64,000 nucleotides of DNA from Paenibacillus baekrokdamisoli (lineage in GTDB: Bacteria; Bacillota; Bacilli; Paenibacillales; Paenibacillaceae), in the NCBI RefSeq assembly GCF_003945345.1, contig NZ_AP019308.1, positions 2,232,001 through 2,296,000 on the forward strand, written 5' to 3'. Made by a program: the position numbers and the translations under genes. Below, piece by piece: positions 43,292-51,643 of this stretch. The notes under the pieces were generated by a model. It saw only the letters and a program-made list of their open reading frames with translations, did no database searches and was not told the DNA's origin. How positions within the stretch are numbered: the stretch's first letter is position 1; each line of letters starts with the position of its first letter.

Positions 43292-45007
43292 ATGACTAAG
43301 AGACTACCAAAAACAGATGTCGTCATTGTTGGAGTAGGATGGGCTGGCGGTATCATCGCATCCGAACTTACGAAGAGCGGCCTCAATGTTGTCGGGCTGG
43401 AGAAAGGTCGGGAGAGGAAGACTGAGGATTACTTCATGGTTCATGATGAGCTGCGTTATGGCGTTCGTTATGACCTAATGCAGGATTTATCCAAGGAAAC
43501 CATCACCTTCCGCAGTACGGAGAAAATTCGCGCACTGCCGATGAGGCAGTATGGTTCTTTCCTCATTGGTGATGGTCTCGGTGGATCAGGGGTTCACTGG
43601 AACGGTCAAACGTATCGCTTCCTGCCTTACGACTTTGAAATTCGCAGTAAAACAATTGAGCGTTATGGGAAGAATAAAATCCCCGCCGATATGTCCATCC
43701 AAGACTGGGGTATCACTTACGATACGCTGGAGAAATATTACGACAAATTCGAGAAAACGGCAGGTATTTCCGGTGAGGCGAATCCGCTAGGGGGTAAACG
43801 ATCCGCTCCTTATCCAACGCCTCCGATGAAGAAATCGCCTGCCATGCAGATGTTCATCGACTCGACAACCAAGATGAACCTTCATCCCTACATGCTGCCA
43901 TCGGCGAATCTATCTGAACCGTATACGAATCCGGATGGCATCTCTCGTGCGGCCTGTCAATATTGCGGCTACTGTGAAAGGTTCGGCTGTGAATACGGTG
44001 CGAAGGCTGACCCAGTTGTGACGGTTATCCCTGTGGCGAAGAAGACTGGCAAGTTCGAAATTCGCACCCATTCGCAGGTAAGACGTATTTTACATAATGG
44101 GAATAAGGCAACCGGCGTACTCTATACCGATGTCACGACAGGCGAGGAAATCGAGCAGCCTGCAGATATTGTTGTAATGACCAGCTATGTATTCAATAAC
44201 GTTCGGCTGCTGCTCATGTCGGGAGTCGGCAAGCCTTACGACGCTGCTTCAGGTAAAGGTGTAATTGGCAAAAACTATGCGTATCAGGTCATCAAAGGAA
44301 ATGCAGTCGGCTTCTTCGAAAAGCAGCAGTTCAACAATTTTGCCGGGGCAGGTGCGCTAGGCGTTACCTTGGATGACTATAATGGCGATAATTTTGACCA
44401 CTCTAACTTGAAATTTATCCATGGGGGCTCTCTCTCCATTACTCAAACTGGACTTCGTCCAATTCTGAACAATCCTACTCCAGCGGGTACACCTGCATGG
44501 GGCCCGGAATTCAAAGCGAATTCGATTAAGTATGCGAACCGGGCCTTATCCGTTGGCGGACAAGGGAGCTCGATGTCGTATAAGCATCATTTTCTGGACT
44601 TAGATACGACCTTTAAAGATGCTTATGGCGATCCCCTGTTGAGGATCACCTTTGACTTCGAAGAACAAGATCGGGAGTTAGCCAAGTATCTAGCCACAAA
44701 ATCTGCAGATATCCTAAAGGAAATGGGCGCCGATCATATTGACCAGCTCAAGGAGCTTGGACCTTACGATATATCAACCTACCAGTCCACACATAATACC
44801 GGAGGTGTCATTATGGGATCAAAACCTGAATCATCAGCTGTTAACACCTATTCGCAAATGTGGGATTACGATAATCTGTTTGTAGTTGGAGCCAGTTCAT
44901 TCCCGCAAAATGCAGGCTACAACCCAACTGGCACCGTAGGGGCAATGGCTTACCGCGCGGCAGAGGGGATTCTAACCTATCGAAGCAAGGGCGGGTCGCT
45001 GGTATAG
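43292..45007 (+). CDS. GMC oxidoreductase, gluconate/fructose dehydrogenase flavoprotein subunit
   Basis: 571 residues from ATG 43292 (GAGGG upstream; the frame opens at 43232). N-terminal FAD-binding VIVGVGWAGGIIASEL, the GMC signature GDGLGGSGVHWNGQTYR, and C-terminal NTGGVIMGSKPESSAVN with NPTGTVGAMAYRAAEG. A cysteine cluster, CQYCGYCERFGC, resembles the Fe-S motif of bacterial FAD-glucose and fructose dehydrogenases, which pass electrons to a cytochrome c. Lacks a signal, so it probably piggybacks on the Tat-borne small subunit. Oxidises a sugar, sugar acid or polyol; the substrate is unknown. Confidence 0.88.
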   Translation: MTKRLPKTDVVIVGVGWAGGIIASELTKSGLNVVGLEKGRERKTEDYFMVHDELRYGVRYDLMQDLSKETITFRSTEKIRALPMRQYGSFLIGDGLGGSGVHWNGQTYRFLPYDFEIRSKTIERYGKNKIPADMSIQDWGITYDTLEKYYDKFEKTAGISGEANPLGGKRSAPYPTPPMKKSPAMQMFIDSTTKMNLHPYMLPSANLSEPYTNPDGISRAACQYCGYCERFGCEYGAKADPVVTVIPVAKKTGKFEIRTHSQVRRILHNGNKATGVLYTDVTTGEEIEQPADIVVMTSYVFNNVRLLLMSGVGKPYDAASGKGVIGKNYAYQVIKGNAVGFFEKQQFNNFAGAGALGVTLDDYNGDNFDHSNLKFIHGGSLSITQTGLRPILNNPTPAGTPAWGPEFKANSIKYANRALSVGGQGSSMSYKHHFLDLDTTFKDAYGDPLLRITFDFEEQDRELAKYLATKSADILKEMGADHIDQLKELGPYDISTYQSTHNTGGVIMGSKPESSAVNTYSQMWDYDNLFVVGASSFPQNAGYNPTGTVGAMAYRAAEGILTYRSKGGSLV

Positions 45008-45024
45008 AAGACTGCAAACTTAAC

Positions 45025-45060
45025 AGGGCTTTCCTAATTTCTACTTAGGAGAGCTCTTTT
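45025..45060 (+). terminator. Terminator after the GMC gene
   Basis: AGGGCTTTCCTAA / TTAGGAGAGCTCT followed by TTT. The 45061-45215 stretch behind it holds short GCATATTGCTT-like direct repeats (45168-45203) and no gene. Confidence 0.8.
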
Positions 45061-45215
45061 GTTGCTCTTTGTCGCTCTTTTGTTGTGGCAGGTTGAAATT
45101 CACCTTATAAATGGAAAAAGAGCTTGTCCATTGGTCCATGAAGACCCTCCGGATAGCTCCTTATTGCTTGCATATTTCTGGCATATTGCTTGCATATTGC
45201 TTGCCTTTGCCAAAG

Positions 45216-45419
45216 CTATAGCAGTTTAGGCTGCTCTTCTTTAACAATAACCTTCGTTTCCACTTCATCGTCATCTGCAATTCCTTTTGTGGAATTACGG
45301 AATTCGCGCAATGTATCGCCAAAGGCTCTACCGAGCTGAGGAAGCTTGGCCGGACCAAATACGATCAGCGCAATGAGCAGGATGATTACAAGCCCAGATA
45401 TCCCAATATTGTTGAACAT
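45216..45419 (-). CDS. tatA: Sec-independent translocase subunit TatA
   Basis: 67 residues from ATG 45419 (AAGGAG 10 bases upstream). N-terminal membrane helix (ISGLVIILLIALIVFG), the FGPAKLPQLGRAFG hinge and amphipathic helix, and an acidic tail. With TatC it forms the pore for folded proteins. It lies 25 bases after tatC and convergent to the GMC genes, so a dedicated Tat system for that dehydrogenase is likely. Confidence 0.93.
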   Translation of the reverse strand: MFNNIGISGLVIILLIALIVFGPAKLPQLGRAFGDTLREFRNSTKGIADDDEVETKVIVKEEQPKLL

Positions 45420-45444
45420 AAATTTCATTCTCCTTTATTTCATA

Positions 45445-46182
45445 TTAATTAGCTGTCGGTATGGCCGCCATTCCTCTTCGATGATAGTATCTCACGGAAA
45501 TGAGGACGCTGATCTCAAAGAGGATCAGCAAGGGAACCGTTACCGATAAATGGGAAACAAAATCTGGCGGTGAAATGCACGAGCCTACGATAGCAAGTCC
45601 CACATAGGCAAACTTCCGAGTGCTGCGCAGTCTGCTTGGGTTCAGTAAGCCCAGCCTTGTCAGAAACAAAATGATAAGCGGCATTTCAAACGCAATTCCG
45701 AGCGGGAAAACCACATTAAACAGAAACGAGAAGTACCGATCAATGCCATAAGTCTCTACTGCTCCGATGCTTTGGTTCATTTGTTCCATAAAACGCAGCA
45801 TCATCGGGAATACGAGGAAGTAGCTAAAGGATATCCCTACAAGAAACAGAAGGAACGATATCGGTACATAAGACAACGTTCCTTTGGCCTCACTATCGCT
45901 TAAGCCTGGACGAATAAACGCCCATATCTGATAAAGGAGCAGCGGTAGTGTGAAAAGAACGGCGAATAAGCATGCGCAGCGCAGATAGATGAAGAGGCCA
46001 TCTGTAAAAGAAAAGACATTCCACTCCACTGGTGCTGTGCTTGGCCGTGATTTAATAAATCGCAGAATTGACGGCGAGAGATACAATCCCCCGCAAAGGG
46101 TTACCGCAAAGCAGCTCGCCACATAAATGAGCCGTTTCCGAAGCTCGGTCAAATGACGAACGAGATCTTCGCTATTGTCCAT
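45445..46182 (-). CDS. tatC: Sec-independent translocase subunit TatC
   Basis: 245 residues from ATG 46182 (GGAGG 11 bases upstream). Six membrane helices. Signature HLTELRKRLIYVA near the N-terminus, and FALL-like RPGLSDSEAKGTLSYVPISF plus FEMPLIILFLTRLGLL later. TatC recognises twin-arginine signals. Upstream of tatA on the same strand; divergent from the cytochrome c gene. Confidence 0.95.
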   Translation of the reverse strand: MDNSEDLVRHLTELRKRLIYVASCFAVTLCGGLYLSPSILRFIKSRPSTAPVEWNVFSFTDGLFIYLRCACLFAVLFTLPLLLYQIWAFIRPGLSDSEAKGTLSYVPISFLLFLVGISFSYFLVFPMMLRFMEQMNQSIGAVETYGIDRYFSFLFNVVFPLGIAFEMPLIILFLTRLGLLNPSRLRSTRKFAYVGLAIVGSCISPPDFVSHLSVTVPLLILFEISVLISVRYYHRRGMAAIPTAN

Positions 46183-46370
46183 ATTGTTGCCTGCCTCCAC
46201 CAGAAATTGAAACGGAATATCCCAACATTTTCATCCATGGGATACCCTTACTATATCCAAACATGCCCATGTTATTCGTTTCAACCTCGTTTTCACTTCT
46301 CATGCATGTACACAAAAAAATAGGGAAATCTTATACAGAAGTCCCATCGACGTAATCACTAATATAGCAG

Positions 46371-46562
46371 TCCGGTACCGCTTGGCAGAGCCACGCAATA
46401 ACTTTGCTTATGCTTTCGATGTGAGTTTTTGCTTTGCGTTACCGTTTGTCCGGTACCGCCTGGCAGAGCCACGCAATAACTTTGCTTATGCTTTCGATGT
46501 GAGTTTTTGCTCTGCGTTACCGTTTGTCCGGTACCGCCTGGCAGAGCCACGCAATAACTTTG
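46371..46562. repeat. 78-bp tandem repeat, 2.5 copies, before the cytochrome c gene
   Basis: 46371-46448 and 46449-46526 are almost identical, and the first 36 bases recur at 46527-46562, ending against the GGAGG of the cytochrome gene. Each unit contains CCGGTACCGCCTGGCAGAGC and GCGTTACCG; the latter pairs with CGGTACCGC across the unit junction. The period equals 26 codons and both strands lack stops through it, but neither frame looks like protein. Confidence 0.93.
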
Positions 46563-46576
46563 AGGAGGTTCCAAAA

Positions 46577-46975
46577 ATGACAAGGAAGCGATTATCCATG
46601 CTTCTGATTGCAGCGGCATTTATTGCTTTAGCTGCGACGGGATGTGGGAACAAAACCAACACGAATACGAATGTGCCTGCACCTGCACCTGCACCTTCTA
46701 CTGGCACAGGAACCACGAACAACACCGGCAATACAACTACAACAACTACTACTGCGACAGCTGAATCCGTCTACAAAGCACAATGTGTCGGCTGTCATGC
46801 GGCAAATCTGAGTGGAGGCGTTGGGCCGAATCTGCAGAAGGTTGGTGGTAAACTTACAACTGCACAAATCACAACGCAGATTCAAAATGGCGGTGGCGGC
46901 ATGCCAGCCTTCAAAGGAACATTGACCGCGGATGAAATTACCAATTTAACAAATTGGCTAGCATCTAAAAAGTAA
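46577..46975 (+). CDS. Lipid-anchored monohaem cytochrome c
   Basis: 132 residues from ATG 46577 with GAGGAGG upstream. Lipoprotein signal (LSMLLIAAAFIALAATGC, Cys 23), a Thr/Pro/Asn linker, and a class I cytochrome c domain: haem site CVGCH, axial Met in GGGGMPAFKG and a C-terminal LTNWLASK helix. Similar in layout to B. subtilis CccB. It sits in the GMC/Tat neighbourhood, so it is a good candidate for the electron acceptor of the dehydrogenase. The 78-bp repeats lead directly into its ribosome binding site. Confidence 0.9.
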   Translation: MTRKRLSMLLIAAAFIALAATGCGNKTNTNTNVPAPAPAPSTGTGTTNNTGNTTTTTTTATAESVYKAQCVGCHAANLSGGVGPNLQKVGGKLTTAQITTQIQNGGGGMPAFKGTLTADEITNLTNWLASKK

Positions 46976-46977
46976 TG

Positions 46978-47060
46978 AAGAAGAAACGGCTTACGTCGTC
47001 CTTCGCGGCGAGGCAAGTTTCTCCCCTCTGAAATACAAGCCAAGTATAGAGGAAACTAGA
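46978..47060 (+). repeat. Repeat family C, copy C2
   Basis: GAAGAAACGGCTTACGTCGT followed by CTTCGCGGCG, then CCCTCTGAAATACAAGC and AAGTATAGAGGAAACT. Begins 3 bases after the cytochrome stop. Confidence 0.85.
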
Positions 47061-47062
47061 AG

Positions 47063-47098
47063 GACCGTCCAATTTCTGGGCGGTCCTTTCATTTTTCT
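47063..47098 (+). terminator. Terminator after the cytochrome c gene
   Basis: GGACCGTCC / GGGCGGTCC followed by a T-rich tract. It is placed directly after repeat C2. Confidence 0.85.
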
Positions 47099-47217
47099 CC
47101 TAGCCTCCGCGTCCAACGCTAGCCTCAATTTCAGTATGTTTTATTGTTACCGCGACCTCCAGGGTATCTTCTTAATGGTATTTTGCAAACAGAAGCAATG
47201 CTTCTCGGCCGTTATTG

Positions 47218-48057
47218 TTACAAAGAAATGCCCAGCTCTCCCGCTTTGCTGCGAATGTAGTTAGCCGCCTTTCGATATTCTTCCTGGTTGGGCAGATGCT
47301 CCAACATCAGGGGAACGTCGCGATTCAGATCATGAAGCAAGCTAAGGTAGGCACGGTAATCCAAATGCCCTAATCCTGGGCGTGTTTCATCTAGATGCAC
47401 AGTTAATTGCTGCTGTATGGTAATGTCTTTAGCATGACAGCTTTGAATCCATGCTCCCAGTTTGCCGATGATATCTTTCAGTAGATTCGCAGTCCCATAC
47501 AATAGGCGTGGTCCAGTCACCACATTAACGGGATCGATGTGCACCCCGAATGCGCTGCGGTCAATGGCCTTGATCAGTCTGATGTATGTATCAGCGCTAT
47601 CCGGAAGCATCCAAGGCATCATTTCGAGGGTATAGAATGTATCAGAGGGCTTCACAGCATCAATAATCTCCCGTACGCTATCGACGATAAGGGCGAAAGT
47701 TTCATCGGTAAAATGGTCCGGATGAGGTCCATCCCACGTACTGCCTAGGGAACCTGCGATGTTCACGCAGCACCGTGCCCCAACCTCTTGAGCAAGGGAC
47801 AATCTTTCTTGACAGAGACGAATGGCAGCGGCGCGCTCGACCTCATCCCTGCTAAGAGGATTGCTCCATGCCCCTACTTCAGCAATGACAATATCCGCAT
47901 TCTCCGCAGCCTGACGAAACAATTTCAATTGCTCAGGCCGTTCTAGCGATAATTCAGGGCAAAAGGCAGCCCTATATCCAAGCATCTTAAGTTCTTCTAT
48001 CCAAGCTTGTGGATCCTCCGTTTGACTGCTTTCGACAGGTCCTCCCAATCGAATCAT
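47218..48057 (-). CDS. Sugar phosphate isomerase/epimerase (xylose isomerase-like TIM barrel)
   Basis: 279 residues. AP endonuclease family 2 fold. Segments of the family: LGYRAAFCPELSLERPEQLK, VIAEVGAWSNP, FYTLEMMPWMLPDS (metal Glu), GVHIDPVNV, IQSCHAKDI, HLDETRPGLGHLDY. Members isomerise or epimerise sugars and inositols. It overlaps the dehydrogenase gene by 4 bases (ATGA), so both are in one operon, probably under the divergent AraC regulator. Confidence 0.82.
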   Translation of the reverse strand: MIRLGGPVESSQTEDPQAWIEELKMLGYRAAFCPELSLERPEQLKLFRQAAENADIVIAEVGAWSNPLSRDEVERAAAIRLCQERLSLAQEVGARCCVNIAGSLGSTWDGPHPDHFTDETFALIVDSVREIIDAVKPSDTFYTLEMMPWMLPDSADTYIRLIKAIDRSAFGVHIDPVNVVTGPRLLYGTANLLKDIIGKLGAWIQSCHAKDITIQQQLTVHLDETRPGLGHLDYRAYLSLLHDLNRDVPLMLEHLPNQEEYRKAANYIRSKAGELGISL

Positions 48058-49028
48058 ATTCCTTCACTCCAATCAAATAGATTGAACAGCTCTGTGATCC
48101 GACGCTGGGCTAATCCGGCATAGACTTCCTGTGCTTGTCTTGGAGACCAATGACGAGACATGGGAGCCGCTTGAAGCAACCCCTCAGACAACAGTTTGAG
48201 CCCATAGGATAAATTATTAAAAATGCTGTGCGGTGAAAATGGATCTGCATGGTTAGGAATATCCCATTCCCATCCGCTGCGAACAATAGCATATTGGTGA
48301 AAAATCGCATGAAGTAATTCCTGCGCGGTCAAATCCGTATAACGTTTCCACGGTACACCACATAGTACTACCTCTCCGCGACGTCTAATGACTTGACAAC
48401 CCTTATACACAGCAGCTTCATGGCCTGAGCAATCCAACACCAGCGCTGTACGACCATTCCATTCCGGATCCTGGATCGGGAATTCCGCCCAAGTCTGCTT
48501 AATTCCAGCTAGCTCTGCAATATTACGGCGTTCTTCACTTGGTTCAACAATGCCCGTAACGTAGCCATGTTTTTGAAACAGAAACGCAGCTAACAACCCT
48601 ACCGGCCCCGCGCCACTGACAATCACATGATCCCCGGGCTTAGCCGCTGTTGTAGTAAGTGCTGTCAAACCGATGCTCATCAGACGTACGACAACCGCAT
48701 CTTCCGCCTTTAATCCTTCCGGAACGGACAGCGTATCATTACTCTGCACATGTTGGAAGCTTCGGTGAGGTCCCATACAGAACCGTTGCTCACCCAGCCT
48801 TACATTCTCGACACCTTCACCGATGCTCTCGACAATAAATACCGAGGCATAGCCGGGGTAATAGCTATTCGAATGCTCCTGCAGGTAACCGTGGTTCAGC
48901 TCTGTTCCTGGGCTGATTAACGAATACAATGTGCGGCCTAGTATAAATCCCGGGGCTGCTTCGAGCGGTTTGAGAATCTCTACACACTCAGCTTGTTCTT
49001 TCTTGGTAAAACAAATTGAATACTCCAT
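48054..49028 (-). CDS. Zinc-type alcohol dehydrogenase-like protein (MDR family)
   Basis: 324 residues. N-terminal GroES-like part (LISPGTELNHGYL, YPGYASVFIVESIGEGVENV) and a Rossmann fold (VIVSGAGPVGLLAAFLFQKH). Typical catalytic zinc ligands are not obvious, so it may be a zinc-free reductase or a sugar dehydrogenase variant such as those in inositol and sugar-acid pathways. GGAGG precedes ATG 49028. Forms an operon with the downstream isomerase; divergent from an AraC gene. Confidence 0.82.
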   Translation of the reverse strand: MEYSICFTKKEQAECVEILKPLEAAPGFILGRTLYSLISPGTELNHGYLQEHSNSYYPGYASVFIVESIGEGVENVRLGEQRFCMGPHRSFQHVQSNDTLSVPEGLKAEDAVVVRLMSIGLTALTTTAAKPGDHVIVSGAGPVGLLAAFLFQKHGYVTGIVEPSEERRNIAELAGIKQTWAEFPIQDPEWNGRTALVLDCSGHEAAVYKGCQVIRRRGEVVLCGVPWKRYTDLTAQELLHAIFHQYAIVRSGWEWDIPNHADPFSPHSIFNNLSYGLKLLSEGLLQAAPMSRHWSPRQAQEVYAGLAQRRITELFNLFDWSEGI

Positions 49029-49167
49029 CTTATCGTCCTCCTCCGACTTGACTAGCTTTTCTAACTATATTAATAATAGGAGTGTACTCAATTTCACCTG
49101 TAATGAGAGTACCTGTAGGTTTCTAATTTTTATCTGTGCGTATAGCTAGCTGTCAGTTGGGGGGCCT

Positions 49168-50013
49168 ATGAACATTTTTCAGAATTTCCCAGATCATGCC
49201 ATACAGTTAAAATTTTTTGATGTCGGCTTTGGGAAGGGAGCTCACGGATGGGTGCATGAGAAATCAGTACCCTACACGATCATCGCCCAGGCCGTGGACG
49301 GCTTCTACGAAGTGGTGTCACCCCAAGGCAATGTAGTCGTAAGAGGAGATGAGTTCTTTTTGGCTACCGCTCATGTTCCCCTCCATATTACACACCACGC
49401 CACATCTAACGAACGAGAGATGACTTATCGATATTTTCATTGTCAATATTACATTTATGAAACGATTGATGTGTTTTCCCTATACACCCTGCCCCCAAAG
49501 ACTGACTCCGAGACAGGAGCCTTATTAAGCGGGTGGATGCAGGAGCTGCTGCTGCTGAAAGAGAAGACTCTCAGCATTCCGAAGATCGCTCAGCGCCAAA
49601 CGCTCACTCATTTGATATTGTCGACTCTACTTCGTATTAGCACTCCCGTCGCCGACAGCAATGTCAATGTTGCTCTATCCATGGAGCTGCTGCCGATTGT
49701 CGCATTCATTCGAGAGCATATGGCAGATCCATTAACTATTGAAGTATTGCTCCGGCGATTTCCATACTCTCGCTCTGCGTTATTCACAATATTCAAGAGG
49801 CATTTCAACCAGACCCCTATGGCCTATTTGAAGACAGTTAGGCTCAATGAAGCCTATCGGCTCCTATGTGGAACGTCGGCATCCGTCTCACTCATTGCCG
49901 AACAATGCGGGTTTGTAAACAGTCAACATTTTAGCCGAGAGTTTCAAATTAAGTTCCAGGCTTCCCCCCTAAATGCCCGTAAGCAGTATCAGCTAAGACT
50001 GACTCATTCATAA
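49168..50013 (+). CDS. AraC family regulator
   Basis: 281 residues. N-terminal cupin-like region (QGNVVVRGDEFFLATAHVPL, HITHHATSNEREMTYRYFHC). C-terminal double HTH (LTIEVLLRRFPYSRSALFTI, VSLIAEQCGFVNSQHFSREF). Divergent from the dehydrogenase-isomerase operon with 139 bases between, so it is the likely regulator of it. Confidence 0.87.
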   Translation: MNIFQNFPDHAIQLKFFDVGFGKGAHGWVHEKSVPYTIIAQAVDGFYEVVSPQGNVVVRGDEFFLATAHVPLHITHHATSNEREMTYRYFHCQYYIYETIDVFSLYTLPPKTDSETGALLSGWMQELLLLKEKTLSIPKIAQRQTLTHLILSTLLRISTPVADSNVNVALSMELLPIVAFIREHMADPLTIEVLLRRFPYSRSALFTIFKRHFNQTPMAYLKTVRLNEAYRLLCGTSASVSLIAEQCGFVNSQHFSREFQIKFQASPLNARKQYQLRLTHS

Positions 50014-50039
50014 TGAATAGTCTTTTAGCGGTCTGAATC

Positions 50040-50125
50040 AAGAAGAAACGGCTAGCGCCGTCCTTGGCGGCGAAGCAAGCTTCTTCCCTCTGAAATATAA
50101 GCAAAGTATAGAGGAAACTTATACT
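50040..50125 (+). repeat. Repeat family C, copy C3
   Basis: AAGAAACGGCTAGCGCCGTC, CTTGGCGGCG, CCCTCTGAAATATAAGC, AAGTATAGAGGAAACT and TATACT. Begins 26 bases after the AraC stop. The last part can form AGTATA/TATACT. Confidence 0.87.
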
Positions 50126-50140
50126 TTCTTATATTTGAAC

Positions 50141-50180
50141 AAAAAAGCTCTCTCTACCTTATTGAAAGGCAGGGAGAGCT
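50141..50180 (-). terminator. Terminator of the M42 peptidase gene
   Basis: AGCTCTCTCTACCTT with AAAGGCAGGGAGAGCT; six T on the minus strand. Lies 38 bases past the peptidase stop. Confidence 0.85.
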
Positions 50181-50218
50181 TCTATGAACTCCAATATTAA
50201 ACTCGATATTTATCCATT

Positions 50219-51274
50219 CTACCAGATGGATGGCTCCATCACATAGGCAAGCAGCAAAGCAGCAGTATTCACAATAGCATCCGTATTTGTCCGCTCCATA
50301 CTGTGAGAGGCATGCACACCCGGACCTATTAATGCAGCCCGTATATTACTTCCTCCTCGGAGTGCCGCTGAAGCGTCAGATCCATAATGAGGATAAATGT
50401 CGACCGCGAAAGGGATTTGTTCCCGTTTGGCAAGCTCTATGAGCTTCGATGTCATCCTATAGTCATATGGCCCTGAAGAATCCTTCGCACAAATCGAAAC
50501 ATCATGCTCCGTCGTGGCGAGATCATCCCCAATTGTTCCCATATCTACTGCAATTAATTCCGTAATATCAGGCGGTATATGGGACATGCCATGCCCAACT
50601 TCTTCATATGTCGATAAAAGCAGCTTAATGGTACGTTCAGGTTTAACGCCTTCACGCTTCCACCACTCCAGCATCCCGAACAATGCAGCTACACTAGCTT
50701 TATCATCTAAATGCCGTGATTTAATCCATCCGTTGTTGAGTATTCTAGTGCGTGGATCCCAAGAGATGAAATCGCCAGCAGCAATGCCAAGCTTCGTGAC
50801 ATCTTCCTTGGTCAGCACAAGTTCATCCAGTCGAATCTCCATGTTGGCCTCTTCGCGCTTCCAATCCCGTGCATCTGCATAGACATGGACCGATGGCTTA
50901 GTGCTTAGAACCGTACCCTCATAAGTGCGGCCTTCTCTGGTATGAATGAGGCAGTATTCACTTTCTACTGTTTGCATCGCGTAGCCGCCTATTGGCGTAA
51001 ACCTAAGGGTACCATTTGACTTAATCGAACGGACCATCGCACCAAGCGTATCCACATGAGCCGATAAACCAATTACTTCTGTAGATTCCAAATGTGTGCC
51101 GGGAATTGTTATGATCCCATTCCCTTTTGGAGTCAGCTCAACTTCATAACCAAGCTTTGCTGCCTCCTCCTGAACGATCTTCATGATCTGCATACAATAA
51201 CCGCTTGGACTTGGAGTGCGTAGAAGCAGCTCCAACAGCTGAATGATATACGCCCGGTTCAATTCAGGCTTCAT
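50219..51274 (-). CDS. M42 family metallopeptidase (glutamyl aminopeptidase-like)
   Basis: 351 residues. Metal ligands and catalytic residues as in M42 enzymes: SAHVDTLGAM (His), RHLDDKAS (bridging Asp), STYEEVGHG (Glu-Glu), AVDMGTIGD (Asp) and PHYGSDASAA (His). These di-metal aminopeptidases form large cytosolic tetrahedral or dodecameric particles that trim peptides. Its ATG overlaps the stop of the 46-residue upstream gene (ATGA), so it is translationally coupled to it. Confidence 0.92.
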   Translation of the reverse strand: MKPELNRAYIIQLLELLLRTPSPSGYCMQIMKIVQEEAAKLGYEVELTPKGNGIITIPGTHLESTEVIGLSAHVDTLGAMVRSIKSNGTLRFTPIGGYAMQTVESEYCLIHTREGRTYEGTVLSTKPSVHVYADARDWKREEANMEIRLDELVLTKEDVTKLGIAAGDFISWDPRTRILNNGWIKSRHLDDKASVAALFGMLEWWKREGVKPERTIKLLLSTYEEVGHGMSHIPPDITELIAVDMGTIGDDLATTEHDVSICAKDSSGPYDYRMTSKLIELAKREQIPFAVDIYPHYGSDASAALRGGSNIRAALIGPGVHASHSMERTNTDAIVNTAALLLAYVMEPSIW

Positions 51275-51411
51275 TTATGATCCTTATCAATCTGATGCTC
51301 GTGGTCTTCCCATCTTTTTGAATAAGCTTTATTCGTAATCCAAATGGTCATCCAAGCAAGCAAGACAACGATAATCGCTGCTACAACCCAAACCCCTACT
51401 GGTACCCCCAT
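51271..51411 (-). CDS. 46-residue membrane protein coupled to the M42 gene
   Basis: Reads M-G-V-P-V-G-V-W-V-V then AAIIVVLLAWMTIWITNKAY and SKRWEDHEHQIDKDHK. One membrane helix (about 6-26), and a charged His/Asp-rich C-terminal tail. GGGGAG lies 7 bases upstream of ATG 51411, and its TGA overlaps the M42 start codon. Too short for routine gene calls. Function unknown. Confidence 0.75.
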   Translation of the reverse strand: MGVPVGVWVVAAIIVVLLAWMTIWITNKAYSKRWEDHEHQIDKDHK

Positions 51412-51567
51412 TATAATTCTCCCCTTTTTCATAAAAGTTTCTTAGCATCTATGCCATGCCTTTTAGAGCAATGTTCTTTATTAAGACGCTGCTATCGCGC
51501 ATATTAATCGTACCATGATATTTCCAATTAAGACGAAGATATTGTTACGATTTCGTTACTTAACAAA

Positions 51568-51591
51568 GGAAAAAGCCTGATTGCTCAGGCT
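51568..51591 (-). terminator. Terminator of the 208-residue protein gene
   Basis: AGCCTGA-TTGC-TCAGGCT (51574-51591), with TTTTTCC on the minus strand. The rest of 51412-51643 shows no gene. Confidence 0.85.
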
Positions 51592-51643
51592 GTCCCTTTA
51601 GTATGGATGAATCTTTCGGTTTCATTCACTTGAGGCTTGGACA

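Noticed and set aside
45161-45358. 65-residue minus-strand frame at the tatA end
   Set aside because: Out of frame with tatA and within its coding region; the tail is made of short direct repeats.
46371-46562. CRISPR-like array
   Set aside because: The units are directly adjacent, without unique spacers, and no cas genes are present.
46359-46619. Minus-strand frame with 26-residue repeats
   Set aside because: A reading of the 78-bp tandem repeat without a start signal; the plus-strand cytochrome c gene is the real gene.
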